Below, piece after piece: positions 21,918-31,366 of a stretch of 64,000 nt of DNA (the first letter of the stretch is position 1; each line of letters starts with the position of its first letter). Both the position numbers and the translations under genes were made by a program. The stretch lies in the NCBI GenBank assembly GCA_014706385.1, contig JACGZH010000008.1, forward strand, positions 620,001-684,000. Reading direction: 5' to 3'. The notes beneath the pieces were generated by a model, which saw only the letters and a program-made list of their open reading frames with translations, ran no database searches and was not told the origin of the DNA. This stretch comes from Phaffia rhodozyma (lineage: Eukaryota > Basidiomycota > Tremellomycetes > Cystofilobasidiales > Mrakiaceae).

Positions 21918-23775
21918 TCAAGTGACGAGGATGAACAACAGGAACTGGAGAAGCGGTCCGAAGATGAAGAACAAAAAGAGAAACAAAAAGGGACCCCCCC
22001 AGAGTCGACCGTGGGAAACCTCGTTAATCACTCTGGTCTCCGACTCGAACTCGAGCGTAGAATGTCTATAAACAGAAACAACACATACAAAGATGATGAG
22101 AACACCAAAGATCTTCAACATGAGCCACCTGTTGCCGCTGACGCTGGCGTAGTATTTCAATAGCTCTCTCTGTGCTCCAGAAACGTTACTGTTCATGGCC
22201 CCGTTTGATTCAGCTTTTGGATCCGTCTTGACGTTTCAAGCAGGGAAAACAGGAGCGAAAGGCACGTACTTTGAGATGTCGGAAACATCGGCATCGATCC
22301 GCTGTACGGTCTCCCTCTGTTCAGCCACCATTCCTGCGAGTTGGGTAAAGATCGTGCCGAGCTCGGCGATCGTGCTTTCGATCGTCTCTATCGCGGTTGA
22401 CCTTTGGTTGATGTAGTCGTCCTGTTGTTACACATATGTATGTCAGCCCAAGGAAACACGCACAAGGGGGAAAACAACAAATCATGAGAACACCAAAGAA
22501 ATCAAAGACAAAAAAAGGAAAGCCACAGACCTGTTCTTCCATCATCATCATTTGCTGCATTCCCCCTGAAGCCTGTCCAGAGCCTGGTTTCCCATCCCCT
22601 CCTTGGGGTCTGTCCATGTCCAACGCAAGATAATCTCCTTTACCTTTCCCTTTCTTATCAATTGGGAATCCAGACCCTCCATCGATGGACGACCTCGAGC
22701 CGGGCAGGGAAGATGATGCTTTGGATGATTGGCCGTTCGGTTGGAGACTCGAAGGTGCGTAGGGTGAAGTTGACGACGGTCTCGTGGGAGGAGCGTTCAA
22801 GATGGATTCTAACAAAGTGATTTTTGAACGTCAGTTGGGTGGTCCGAGATCCTGTAGCTCACTGTGCACAGAAAGAAAGAAAGAATCGCAGATAAATAGA
22901 CCTACGAGCAGGAGCAAGGCTGTTGGAGGAGGAAGCAGAGTACATGAACTGTTCTGTTCGATCCTTCGATGCTTTCATATTCTGAATTTCCGTCGGGGCA
23001 CAAACAAAACAGCATCAGCCTCGCTTGTCTGGTCTCTTCAGAAAAGAGGACACGAGAGAAACCATTCTACCTGGGTTCGGATCTCGAGTACGTCCTTGAA
23101 GCCCATACCCATATCTGCGAGCTTGCTCTGAAGCAACATGACGACGTTTGAGTTGTGCTCTTCGACCTGTTTCTTCCCACTGCCCGAGCTGCCGGACGAG
23201 CTCGCGTTGGCCGCGTTGGCTGACTTTGTGAGTTGTTGAAGGGAGGCGATCTGAGTGTTGAGGTCCGAGATGTCTTGTTTGATAATGTACGTCAGTTCCT
23301 AGTGGTGGAAAGATGTCAAGGAGAAGTATTTAAGGCAAGAAGTTGCTCAACATGTGGTTGCAACATGGATCGCAGGAGAAGAAAGCTGATGGTTTGAGAC
23401 CCAAGAAAGACGAACTGAAATCTCTACAGGCCTATCGTCGAACAATGTCTTTCGCTTGGCGACTGATATGAGAGAGATACAAGAAAACGGTGAAACAGAC
23501 AAGATCAGACCAGACCAAACAAAGACACCGACGAACGACCTCATCAACAAGATAAAGAGATCCCAGTCAGACGTACGCTGAGCAAGCTTCTGTAGTTTCC
23601 CAGTGGTTGCGTTAATATCCCGGGCGATGCCAGCAGCAAGACTGGCTACCTGACTACTCGGCTGTTTTGCCTGGTTTCCCTTCCCCTTTGAGCTAGCCGT
23701 CTGACCTGAACGACTAGCGATCGAGGCCAGACACTGGCGAAACTCATTTGATCTATCCCTCGGATTGACGTTCAT
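21918..23775 (-). CDS. SED5: Syntaxin-5-type Golgi t-SNARE
   Basis: Sed5 is the Qa-SNARE for fusion of ER-derived and intra-Golgi vesicles. Eight exons (minus strand: 23577-23775, 23416-23462, 23071-23298, 22906-22981, 22531-22808, 22270-22421, 22089-22188, 21918-21944) sum to 1107 nt, 368 aa. The N terminus RDRSNEFRQCLASIASRSG is the syntaxin-5 signature. The Habc region holds LAKRKTLFDDRPVEIS and ELTYIIKQDISDLNTQI. A Ser/Pro/Gln-rich linker with a Met run precedes the SNARE helix (QRSTAIETIESTIAELGTIF; central layer Gln in FTQL). NRWLMLKIFGVLIIF begins the tail anchor, and the 27-nt last exon supplies FLLFILVT. Without that last splice the anchor would be followed by a charged read-through, so the model is preferred. 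Confidence 0.93.
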
Positions 23776-24422
23776 TTGCAGCCGACACTCTGGACAGAAT
23801 CAAAAGAGAGGGATGGTGATGAGAGAACAAGAGCAAGCGAGATGTAAGGAATCACCGAGATGGACTGCAACAGCCGAGCGGCTGACTGCGCGTTTGTTTG
23901 GGCGGGCATTAGAAAATATTTGTAGTGTCTAATTAGAAAACAGTCCTTAATAGGTTTCCCGCTGTGTGCGCCACGGACGCTCAGAGCCGTCCGATATGCG
24001 TAGATAGACTGGAAGAAAGACTGGCGAACGGAGATCTGTTCGGCTGTGAGTTTGTAGTGTTGTTGGAGAGCGCTATGTAGGTGGGTCTCGGCTGGAGCTC
24101 AGCTTGCAAGTAGGATTGAGCGGTGGTAGGAGGGCTCTCTAGAGAGATCACAGTTCGGTAGTCAACCGCACACGATGTATCGATAGCTTGGTCTTCCATA
24201 GTTTCACTCTATCGGCCTCGCCTACTTCTAATCGAACTCGCTCATCTCATCCTTCCCGGCTGCTATCACCATCGTGGTGGCCGCCGTCGTCGAGGAGGAA
24301 AGCGCGCATGGTTGACGGTGTGTGCACACTATGGGTATCTCGGTCACGTGACCACAATTTCTGATCAACTCCTCATATTGTCCCAGCACTCGACACTCAT
24401 ACCAACACCCACAGTACATACC
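23776..24422. promoter_or_regulatory. Divergent promoter region, SED5 / SLX9
   Basis: About 650 bases between divergent starts. It contains two TTTGTAGTGT motifs (core at 23919-23926 and 24051-24058), the same orientation and sequence as the cluster upstream of SEC21. The first is followed by CTAATTAG, resembling the spacer of the other cluster. A 72-codon minus-strand frame (23981-24199) has no recognisable features and is not called as a gene. Confidence 0.6.
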
Positions 24423-25533
24423 ATGGTCAGTCTATGTCTCTGGTTAGCTCACACGTACCCATGTTCACAACTGTCTGTAATGTGTCTTGTCTGGCTACCA
24501 GCCAAAGCAAACCCCGTTCTCCCGTCAACAAAGACAGGCCAGGCAGGCTGGCTCGGGTAGCAGCACCCTCAAGTCGTCGACTCTCACTGGACAAGACAAA
24601 CCACTCGTCACCGGCTCGGTCACCGCTCCAGGATTCGATTTCAACTCGCTCATGGGCCAGTCAGTAAGTAGAGTTCCTTTTAGTTATGTCGTACATATAT
24701 AGCTATGCTGATCCTCATGATTAATAATGACTTTGGACGAACTCTGTCTTCAGGCAAGCAGTGCTATCCAGTCGTTGGGCACACTCTCGGCGCCCGCACC
24801 CCAGTTGACCAAGAAGGAGAAACAGACGGCCAAGCGACAAGCTCTTTTGAAACGTTGGTCCTAATGTTTCGATCACTCACTTGTTCCTTCATCCGCTCTC
24901 ATGTGTAGACCTGACGCCTGTGTTCACACCCTTCTGTTCTCAACCTTATCGCGCTTGTTCCCTTGGCTTGTCAGGCCTGGATCCCTCGCCGTCGTCACCT
25001 TACCCGATATCAGCCTCAGCTGCCCGGAGGATGAAACGAAAGCAGAAAGAAAGACTCGCCGGTGGAACAATGGACGACCTTACACTAGCCTTGACCAATA
25101 CTGTCCAGGCTGACGATAACACCGAGGAGGACGAGGATGAAGTCGAGAACAAGGCAGAAAACAAGGCCAACCGACAGCAGGCGGACAGGAAGTCAGCAAC
25201 ATCGGCTGGGAAGATCGGAGAGGGAAGTGGGAAAGGGTTGAGTGCAAAGCAAAGAAATAAAGCGCTGTCCGTTCCATCATTCCATCCTCTCTTCCTACCT
25301 TTGCTTTTCATATTGAGCTGACTCGATACACATACACTCTGAAACATTCTCTCATCAGTCAAACTGAAGCAGCCAGACTTCCTCAAATCCAAGCTCATCC
25401 GGCTTTCAAAGCTTCTCCATGGGAGACCATCCGGCTGCACGCTCAAAACTCTGTGCAAATGAAGAAGCCGGTAGCTAAACAGAGTAAGAAAGTGGCCGTT
25501 GAGGGAGGCGGTATGGATGGGATCGAGAGTTAG
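24423..25533 (+). CDS. SLX9: Ribosome biogenesis protein Slx9
   Basis: Slx9 is a nucleolar factor for small-subunit pre-rRNA processing and pre-40S export. Five exons (24423-24425, 24502-24663, 24754-24853, 24975-25266, 25359-25533) sum to 732 nt, 243 aa. The first exon is the ATG codon alone. Features: basic N terminus (PKQTPFSRQQRQARQ), a Lys-rich helix (KKEKQTAKRQALLKR), then ASAARRMKRKQKERLAGG, an acidic linker (DNTEEDEDEVENKAENK) and the family's C-terminal block RLPQIQAHPAFKASPWETI followed by a basic tail. These blocks match the conserved Slx9 arrangement. The C-terminal frame depends on an intron from 25267 to 25358; without it a different, non-conserved tail results. It sits near CBF5 and RPL22, also ribosome genes, but is not adjacent to them. 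Confidence 0.82.
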
Positions 25534-25821
25534 AAGAAATCACAGAAAGAGACAATATTAAATGGATATCAATCAAGCCTAATGTACAAAGAGGATGACT
25601 GAGTATGTACACATGATGAGGAAACAGATGGATGCTGAGCGCAAGAGTGCGTCATGAACACACTCAGAAGAAAATATCAGATCCAAAAAAAAACCACTTA
25701 GTCCATCCCACTACCATCATCTTTCGACATTCGACAACATACACCGTCCGAGTGTCGACGAGACTTTCTATCTGCTCTTCCTAGTCTAGGATCATGCTCC
25801 TTTCTGGAAACATACATCTCC

Positions 25822-27409
25822 ATGGTCTCTCCTCCTCCCTACTCCTCCCCACCCCCATCGACCTCGTGTCTCTCCTCAGCATTACTCTTGAACGGACGTG
25901 AACGACCGGCCTGTCCTACCCTCTTGGTCATCCCCAATGGATCACACGATCTATCAGCCGTGAAACTCAACCGGATAAAGACTAACGGAGACCTCGACTC
26001 CGACCTTGATCAGACTGAACAGGTTGATGAAATTTGGGAAAGACAGTTGTACCGACGTCAGAAGTTTCCTGATAATCATATAGACCAAACGTTTCTTGAC
26101 GTTCTCCGAGAAGCTTGTTCGTCCCTCTTTTGGAAGAAGCCTTGGTTCATTCCTTTCCGTCTTCAGATTATCTGACTAAAACTGAAATGTCTGTGTCTAC
26201 ATATGTGTTGATTGAAATCTAGCTTCTTCGCCTCCGAGACCCAAGCTTGGTCCACTCATCCTGTCAAGCTTGGTAATCTTTATCCCACTGTCGATACACT
26301 TCCTGTTCATCGCCGTGTTTCACGGTTTGCTCACTGGGCGGATCGACCCGGGGTATGTTATCCTAGGAAGTCTCGGTGCTGGATCTGGTGGATGGTTGAT
26401 TTGGTGGTTAAGAAACAGTTGTCAAGGTTGGTCTGTTTCTCATCACCTGGGCAATTCTGTTTCGTCGCCAACTGAAGTCGAAAACCATCAACTGGTTCAC
26501 AAAATGCAACACACAGGCCGATTTCCCCTACGACCATCCATTATAAGCCTTCTCCTCCTCCATGCGCTCGCCCCAATATTGAGAACTCTAACGGAAGCAA
26601 CCACGAGTGACTCAATCTGGCCTCTAGCTGGTGGTTTGTTTGTGTTAGGTCTACTCTTGGGCGACCATGGAAGGGATGTCGGCGGTCCGAAGAGGTTCGT
26701 TCTGCCTTGCTTTTGTATCTCTTCAATTTCCTTCTTTATCTTTAGAATTCTGGTATACTGATTACAATCTTCTGTCTACTCTCAACTTTAGACTGTCTTC
26801 CTCTTTGGCGTTGACATCCTCCCTGTCAGCCTCGGTCGTTCTTGCTTCTAGGTTACCGACAAATACCCATGTGTTTGCTCTCGTCTTATACTCGATTCTG
26901 TCTTTTGCGCTCGGACCGATCCTTCTCCGTCAGATCTCTGTGAGATCGTCCCTCTTCTTTTTACGCATAAACCTCTTTCGTTCTTACGCTCACCACGCAT
27001 TTTTTGTCTCCCACCTGTGTCTGGGAATCGATCACAACAACAAAACTTGGAAAGCCCACGTTCACACCTCCTTTAGCAACAGCATTGTTCGGATTAACTA
27101 TAAAGTCGCTACTTCCAGAGATGCCAACCACGTCGGCTACCTTTATGTTCCTGACGGCCGGTATCATTTTGGCCGGTCCCCTTGGGATCAGGAGGAGCTG
27201 GAGACTAAAAAGGTTCATCTTTCCGTTATTATTTTGTTTGTCCTTTCAAGTTCCTGTTTGTTGAGGTCTGATCTAGGGTTATTTTCTTTCTTTTTTTGGT
27301 TCCCCGTTTTGGCTCTCTCTCTCAATGTGTGGATCGGCGGAAACGAAGTGTGATCAAGGGTGATTGGGACGTCGCTCTTCCGGTTGTGCGTCAATCATCT
27401 GATGGATGA
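25822..27409 (+). CDS. GPI2: GPI-GlcNAc transferase subunit PIG-C/Gpi2
   Basis: Gpi2 is a multi-pass ER subunit of the complex that transfers GlcNAc to phosphatidylinositol, the first step of GPI-anchor synthesis. Six exons (25822-26116, 26223-26426, 26478-26694, 26792-26939, 27055-27212, 27349-27409) sum to 1083 nt, 360 aa. Diagnostic blocks: KFPDNHIDQTFLDVLREA, the membrane segment LVIFIPLSIHFLFIAVFHG, LAPILRTLTEATTSDSIW, SASVVLASRLPTNTHVFALV, and the C-terminal VIKGDWDVALP, which corresponds to the family's IxGPWDEA ending. The last exon was found by this motif; the frame otherwise runs into an unrelated tail. An ATG at 25794 is out of frame, so 25822 is chosen. GPI anchors made by this pathway would serve the chitin deacetylase encoded later in the window. 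Confidence 0.92.
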
Positions 27410-27743
27410 CATATATGTATATCGAGTGTGTGATGCTTGGTTTTTTCAGTGACACAACAAGCATGTGCGGGCGGGTGGTCAATCCTACATGAATGATAAG
27501 AGCAAAAGAAATGGAGCGTCTTGCTGTGAAGACTTGAGTGGAAAGAACAAAGATCCGATGGACAGAGAATCGTGAACGAATGAGGATGGAAAGAACATAA
27601 AACAAGGGGGTGATGGGTTATGGAAAGTCGAAAACAGCCAAAGTAAGACAAGAAACGGGTGGGATGAGAAATATCGAGGATTTCTTTTTTTTGAAAATAA
27701 AAGATATTAGAGAAAGAGAAAGAGAAAGAAACAGAGGATGAGT
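27410..27743. other. Convergent intergenic region, GPI2 / CBF5
   Basis: About 330 bases between the two stop codons. Purine-rich near CBF5 (GAAAGA repeats). Only 3' UTR sequence is expected; nothing else is seen. Confidence 0.5.
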
Positions 27744-29823
27744 TTACTCCTCGGAAGACTTTTCCTTCTTCTTCTTGTCCTTCTTCTCCTTCTTCACCGG
27801 GCTCTCGCCATCAACATCCTCGGCATCCTTTGACTTTTTCTTCTTCTTCTTCTTCTCGCCGTCCTCGGCCGAACCCTCGACGGCCTCGGCTCCATCGGCA
27901 GCCTCGCTCTTTCGCTTCCTCTTTTTCTCCTTCTTCTCGTCCGTCGTTCCGGCAGCGGCAGCGGCGGCAGAGTCGATGTCGAGCTCTGTCACGGACGCAG
28001 AGGGCACGGCAACGGGCTCAACGGCAGCGGCAGCGTCAGGCTGGGTGGTGATGAGCTCTCCTCGGACCTCATCACCCTCGGCGCTGTAGTCGACGTAGCT
28101 CTTGTCCCAAATGGGGGGAGTGACACCGGCGATCTTTCGACCGTGCTTGTCGAGCGTTCCGGCCTTGACCATCTTCTTCTTCTCCTGAGCCTTGGGTCCA
28201 AGACCCCATCGTCGGGGGTAAGTGTCTCTCTCCATGATGCATCGCTTAACCTTAGCGACGACACCGTGGTCGCACGTGCTCAAGTCGACAGTGGTCATAA
28301 GAGCGATACCGAGAGCGATGGCCTCTCCCTTGGTGGTCATAAAGACAACCTCCTCATTGACCTCGATGTCGGCCTCGTATCGGAGGAGACCAGGGATCAT
28401 GAGCTTGGCTCCGTAGCAGATGGCGTTGACGGCAGAATCCTTGACCACAAGTCGCTTGTGACCGGTCAAGAGAGACTCAAGAGGTCGGATGACTCGTCGA
28501 AGGTAAGACTCTAGAGAGGAGAGAAAAAAGAATCCGAGACCACATCACGATATACTAATAAGTTCGAGTGTATGTGTGTGTGCATCATTGCTTGCAGTGA
28601 AAAAAAACGCACCATCTCGGTTGTTGTCGTACAACCACTGGGCATCCAACACGTCGTGCATGGTGACGGTGTCGTCGTTCTCTCCCATAGCTCCCGACCT
28701 GACTCGCCTAAGCTCCTGCATGTGTCCTCCAACTCCTAGAAGCAAACCGAGGTGAACGCACAAAGTTCGGATGTACGTTCCGGCCTCACACGACACGTGG
28801 AACACGGCCAATCCTCGTTTGTTGTCAAACTCGATCAAGGTGGAAGAGTAGATGGTTCGAATTCGGAGCTGTCGCTTGACGGCCGAAATCAAAGGAGGTC
28901 GCTGGAAGAGAGCACCGGTAAGGGTCTCGAGGGCCCGGGGAAGCGACTTCTCATCCTCGAGAGGAGCGTGAATTCGGAGAACAGCAACGTACTCCTTTCC
29001 AGCAGACTGCTGGGACTTGACAAGTCGGGTAGCTCGGTCGATACAGACGATCAAGCAACCAGTAACCTTGGGATCGAGCGTACCGGAATGACCCGTCTTT
29101 TCAGCTCGAAGGATTCGTCGAAGCCACGCGACGACCTCGTGGGACGAAGGGTTTGAGGGCTTGTCAAGGTTGATCACTCCCGACCTAGAGAAAGCCGATC
29201 AAAAGAAGAAAAAAGCGAGCGGTCAGTTGTGAAATCTTAGAGATGGCTGAGTGAGGAATTAACAAACTTGATGTAGGAAGCAAGATCTCGCTTCAAAGGA
29301 GAGCATCCCTGTAGTAATGAAGTTGTGAAGAGTGGATGATCAGTCAAATAGAGTCTCGGAAAGGTAAGGTTTTAAAAAAAATGATGAGCTGTCACGTACA
29401 ACAGGGATGGGAGTGAAGTGAGACGATCGGACAAGGAGCTGTTTTGTTTGTAGTGGACCGACACGTCGCATTAAGCACTATGGTCAGTCTCAACATAGAA
29501 AGAGATAAGATTTGACGACAAGAAATTTACCTTGTCGTAGTTCTTGAGAAGCAAAGGCCAGTTCGAGGTATCTAGAAAAGATTACATTCCAAAAAGAGAG
29601 CAAAAAAAAAAAGAAGAAGAGAAGAAAAGAACAAGAAACCAAAGCAAGCAAGTAGGGAAACAGAACATCTTAGCCGCCTGACCTATCTTGGGCGAGTGGG
29701 AGGGTCTTTCTTTGACAAAAGGGTCTACACACCAAGAGCAGGCTGAGCGGCTTCGGGCTTGATGGCGAAATCTCCATCGACCTGAGCCTGGGCGATAGAC
29801 TTGATGGTTCCTACGGTAGTCAT
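27744..29823 (-). CDS. CBF5: H/ACA snoRNP pseudouridine synthase (dyskerin)
   Basis: Cbf5 is the catalytic subunit of H/ACA snoRNPs, converting uridines of rRNA and snRNA to pseudouridine in the nucleolus. Six exons (minus: 29733-29823, 29531-29571, 29400-29438, 29268-29308, 28613-29184, 27744-28510) sum to 1551 nt, 516 aa. Landmarks: [20 protein letters not shown] in the N-terminal extension, [20 protein letters not shown], the TruB motif [18 protein letters not shown] with the catalytic Asp, and [20 protein letters not shown]. The PUA domain begins at [20 protein letters not shown]. The C terminus is a long Lys/Glu tail (KKEKKRKRK, then [10 protein letters not shown]), as in other dyskerins. 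The third exon is only placed by the KLLVRSSHF join. It is divergent from RPL22, with only 382 bp between starts. Confidence 0.97.
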
Positions 29824-30205
29824 GATGGAAGTCTTATCTTTTTCTTTTCCTTTCTGTCGGGTGATCTAAAACAAAGGCGCTAGAAGAAGAACAGATGGAC
29901 TTGGGTATCCCAAAGAATCAGACCGGGTCCTTTGCTGTGAAAACAAAGAGTCGTTCGTTTGGTCTTGAAGGTGTTCTTGACGGTCAACGAAGGGAGAGAA
30001 GGACGGTTGGGCGTAAACCTGACGCACGGACCTCGACTTCCAAAAAATTCACCGGAGTTTGAAAATTATACACCGCGAGGCCTAAGCGCAACCGCCCGCT
30101 CGCCTTAGGCCATCCCTCACACTCACCCATCCGTACGCCAGAGCACCACGTTTGCTGATCATCCACGCCAGTAGTGTCCCTGTTCGCAACAAAAAGATAT
30201 TCAGA
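29824..30205. promoter_or_regulatory. Bidirectional promoter, CBF5 / RPL22
   Basis: A 382-bp region with start codons of two ribosome-related genes on either side, so shared control is likely. An imperfect inverted repeat lies at 30079-30111. A pyrimidine-rich stretch precedes the CBF5 start on the minus strand. Confidence 0.7.
30079..30111. repeat. Imperfect inverted repeat in the ribosomal promoter
   Basis: The arms GGCCTAAGCG (30079-30088) and CGCCTTAGGCC (30101-30111) are reverse complements except for one extra base, separated by 12 nt. The position is about 95-125 bp upstream of the RPL22 start. It may be a dyad binding site for a factor controlling both genes; this is inferred from position. 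Confidence 0.55.
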
Positions 30206-31030
30206 ATGGTATGCGTTTGCTTGGTTCAGCTGTTTGTTTATTGGTGGAGAGAAAGGTTGGAAGGAATTGTTAATAACTGGTCGATAAATACTACAGCCCA
30301 AAGTCGTTAAGCCCACCGGTCCTTCCAAGAAGGCTCAGTCGTGAGTTCTGTCCGGCTTGAATCAGTTTGTTGCTTGATCAAGGCTCTTGCTGAACGTGCT
30401 GTGGTCATGTCGTGTCTACCTAGCTTCACCATTGACTGCACCAAGCCCGCTGAGGACAGGATCTTCGATGTCGCTGGATTCGAGAAGGTGAGGATTATTC
30501 TACAATATAGGGCAACATTTACCGTAGAGTTTGTGCTCACCTGGTTTCGTACGGCATTCTCGTTCAGTACCTCCACGACAACATCAAGATCGATGGAAAG
30601 CCTGGACAGCTCGGATCGGTCGTTGGAATCGAGCGAGTTGGTAAGTGCTTTTGAACTTCGTATCTTCTCTGACACAGAAGTGACACTGACTTTGATTTTG
30701 ACTTTTCCTCTACATCCGCTGTAGAGGATACCAAGATTGTCATCACTTCTACCACCGCTCTCTCTAAGCGATACCTCAAGTTTTGTTCGTATCCCTCATC
30801 TCAAAGTTACCTTTGTTGCTAGTCTTTGTTGCTAGTATCTTGAGGGCGCACTAACAGTCTCCTCTTCTTTCGTTCCCGTAGTGACCAAGCGATACCTCAA
30901 GAAATCAACTTTGAGGGACTTTGTCCGAGTGGTTGCGTCCGGCAAGGACTCTTACCAGCTCAGGTTCTTCAACATCCAGGGAGAGGACGGAGAAGAGGTC
31001 GAGGGAGAGGACGAGGAGGACATGGAGTAA
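30206..31030 (+). CDS. RPL22: 60S ribosomal protein eL22
   Basis: A structural protein of the large ribosomal subunit. Six exons (30206-30208, 30297-30340, 30424-30487, 30568-30640, 30725-30784, 30882-31030) sum to 393 nt, 130 aa, the normal eL22 length. The first exon is the start codon alone. Family blocks: FTIDCTKPAEDRIFDVAGFE, LHDNIKIDGKPGQLGSVVGI, TALSKRYLKFLTKRYLKKST and LRDFVRVVASGKDSYQLRFF, ending in an acidic tail (EVEGEDEEDME). Intron density is high for so small a gene, as is common for ribosomal proteins of intron-rich basidiomycetes. It shares its promoter with CBF5. Confidence 0.97.
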
Positions 31031-31366
31031 AAAAATCCTGATAGACAAGGGGCAAAGCTCTGGTTTCTTCCCCTTATTGGATTGTAATTGTACGATGATG
31101 CTTTTCTTTTGATCGTCACCTGTGAAAGTAACCTTACAATCTATGTTCTCGAGAGGTGACTGACATGTGTATGCGATGAGAGAGAAACAATACTGTCGTG
31201 CTGATGGAAGCATTGAAATCAAGCAGAATTGTCCTAGTTGCTCATAAACCTGTCATCAGATCCGAATCCCACTTATATTCGTTCACCTTTCAATACTCAT
31301 TTCTTTCAACGTCCATCATCTAATTGGATTCCCATCTCGAGCTCTGTACTTCAATCCTTTTCCTCA
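31031..31366. other. Intergenic region, RPL22 / FHA kinase
   Basis: About 335 bases between tandem genes. No coding signal; expected to hold the RPL22 3' UTR and the kinase promoter. Confidence 0.45.

Noticed and set aside
23981..24199. 72-codon minus-strand frame between SED5 and SLX9
   Set aside because: No motif and no splice partner; the region is better explained as a promoter with TTTGTAGT elements.
25794..25822. Earlier ATG for GPI2
   Set aside because: It is out of frame with the conserved PIG-C sequence; the ATG at 25822 is in frame.
29447..29454. TTTGTAGT near CBF5 as an eighth regulatory copy
   Set aside because: It lies inside a CBF5 intron as an isolated copy without related flanks, within chance expectation.
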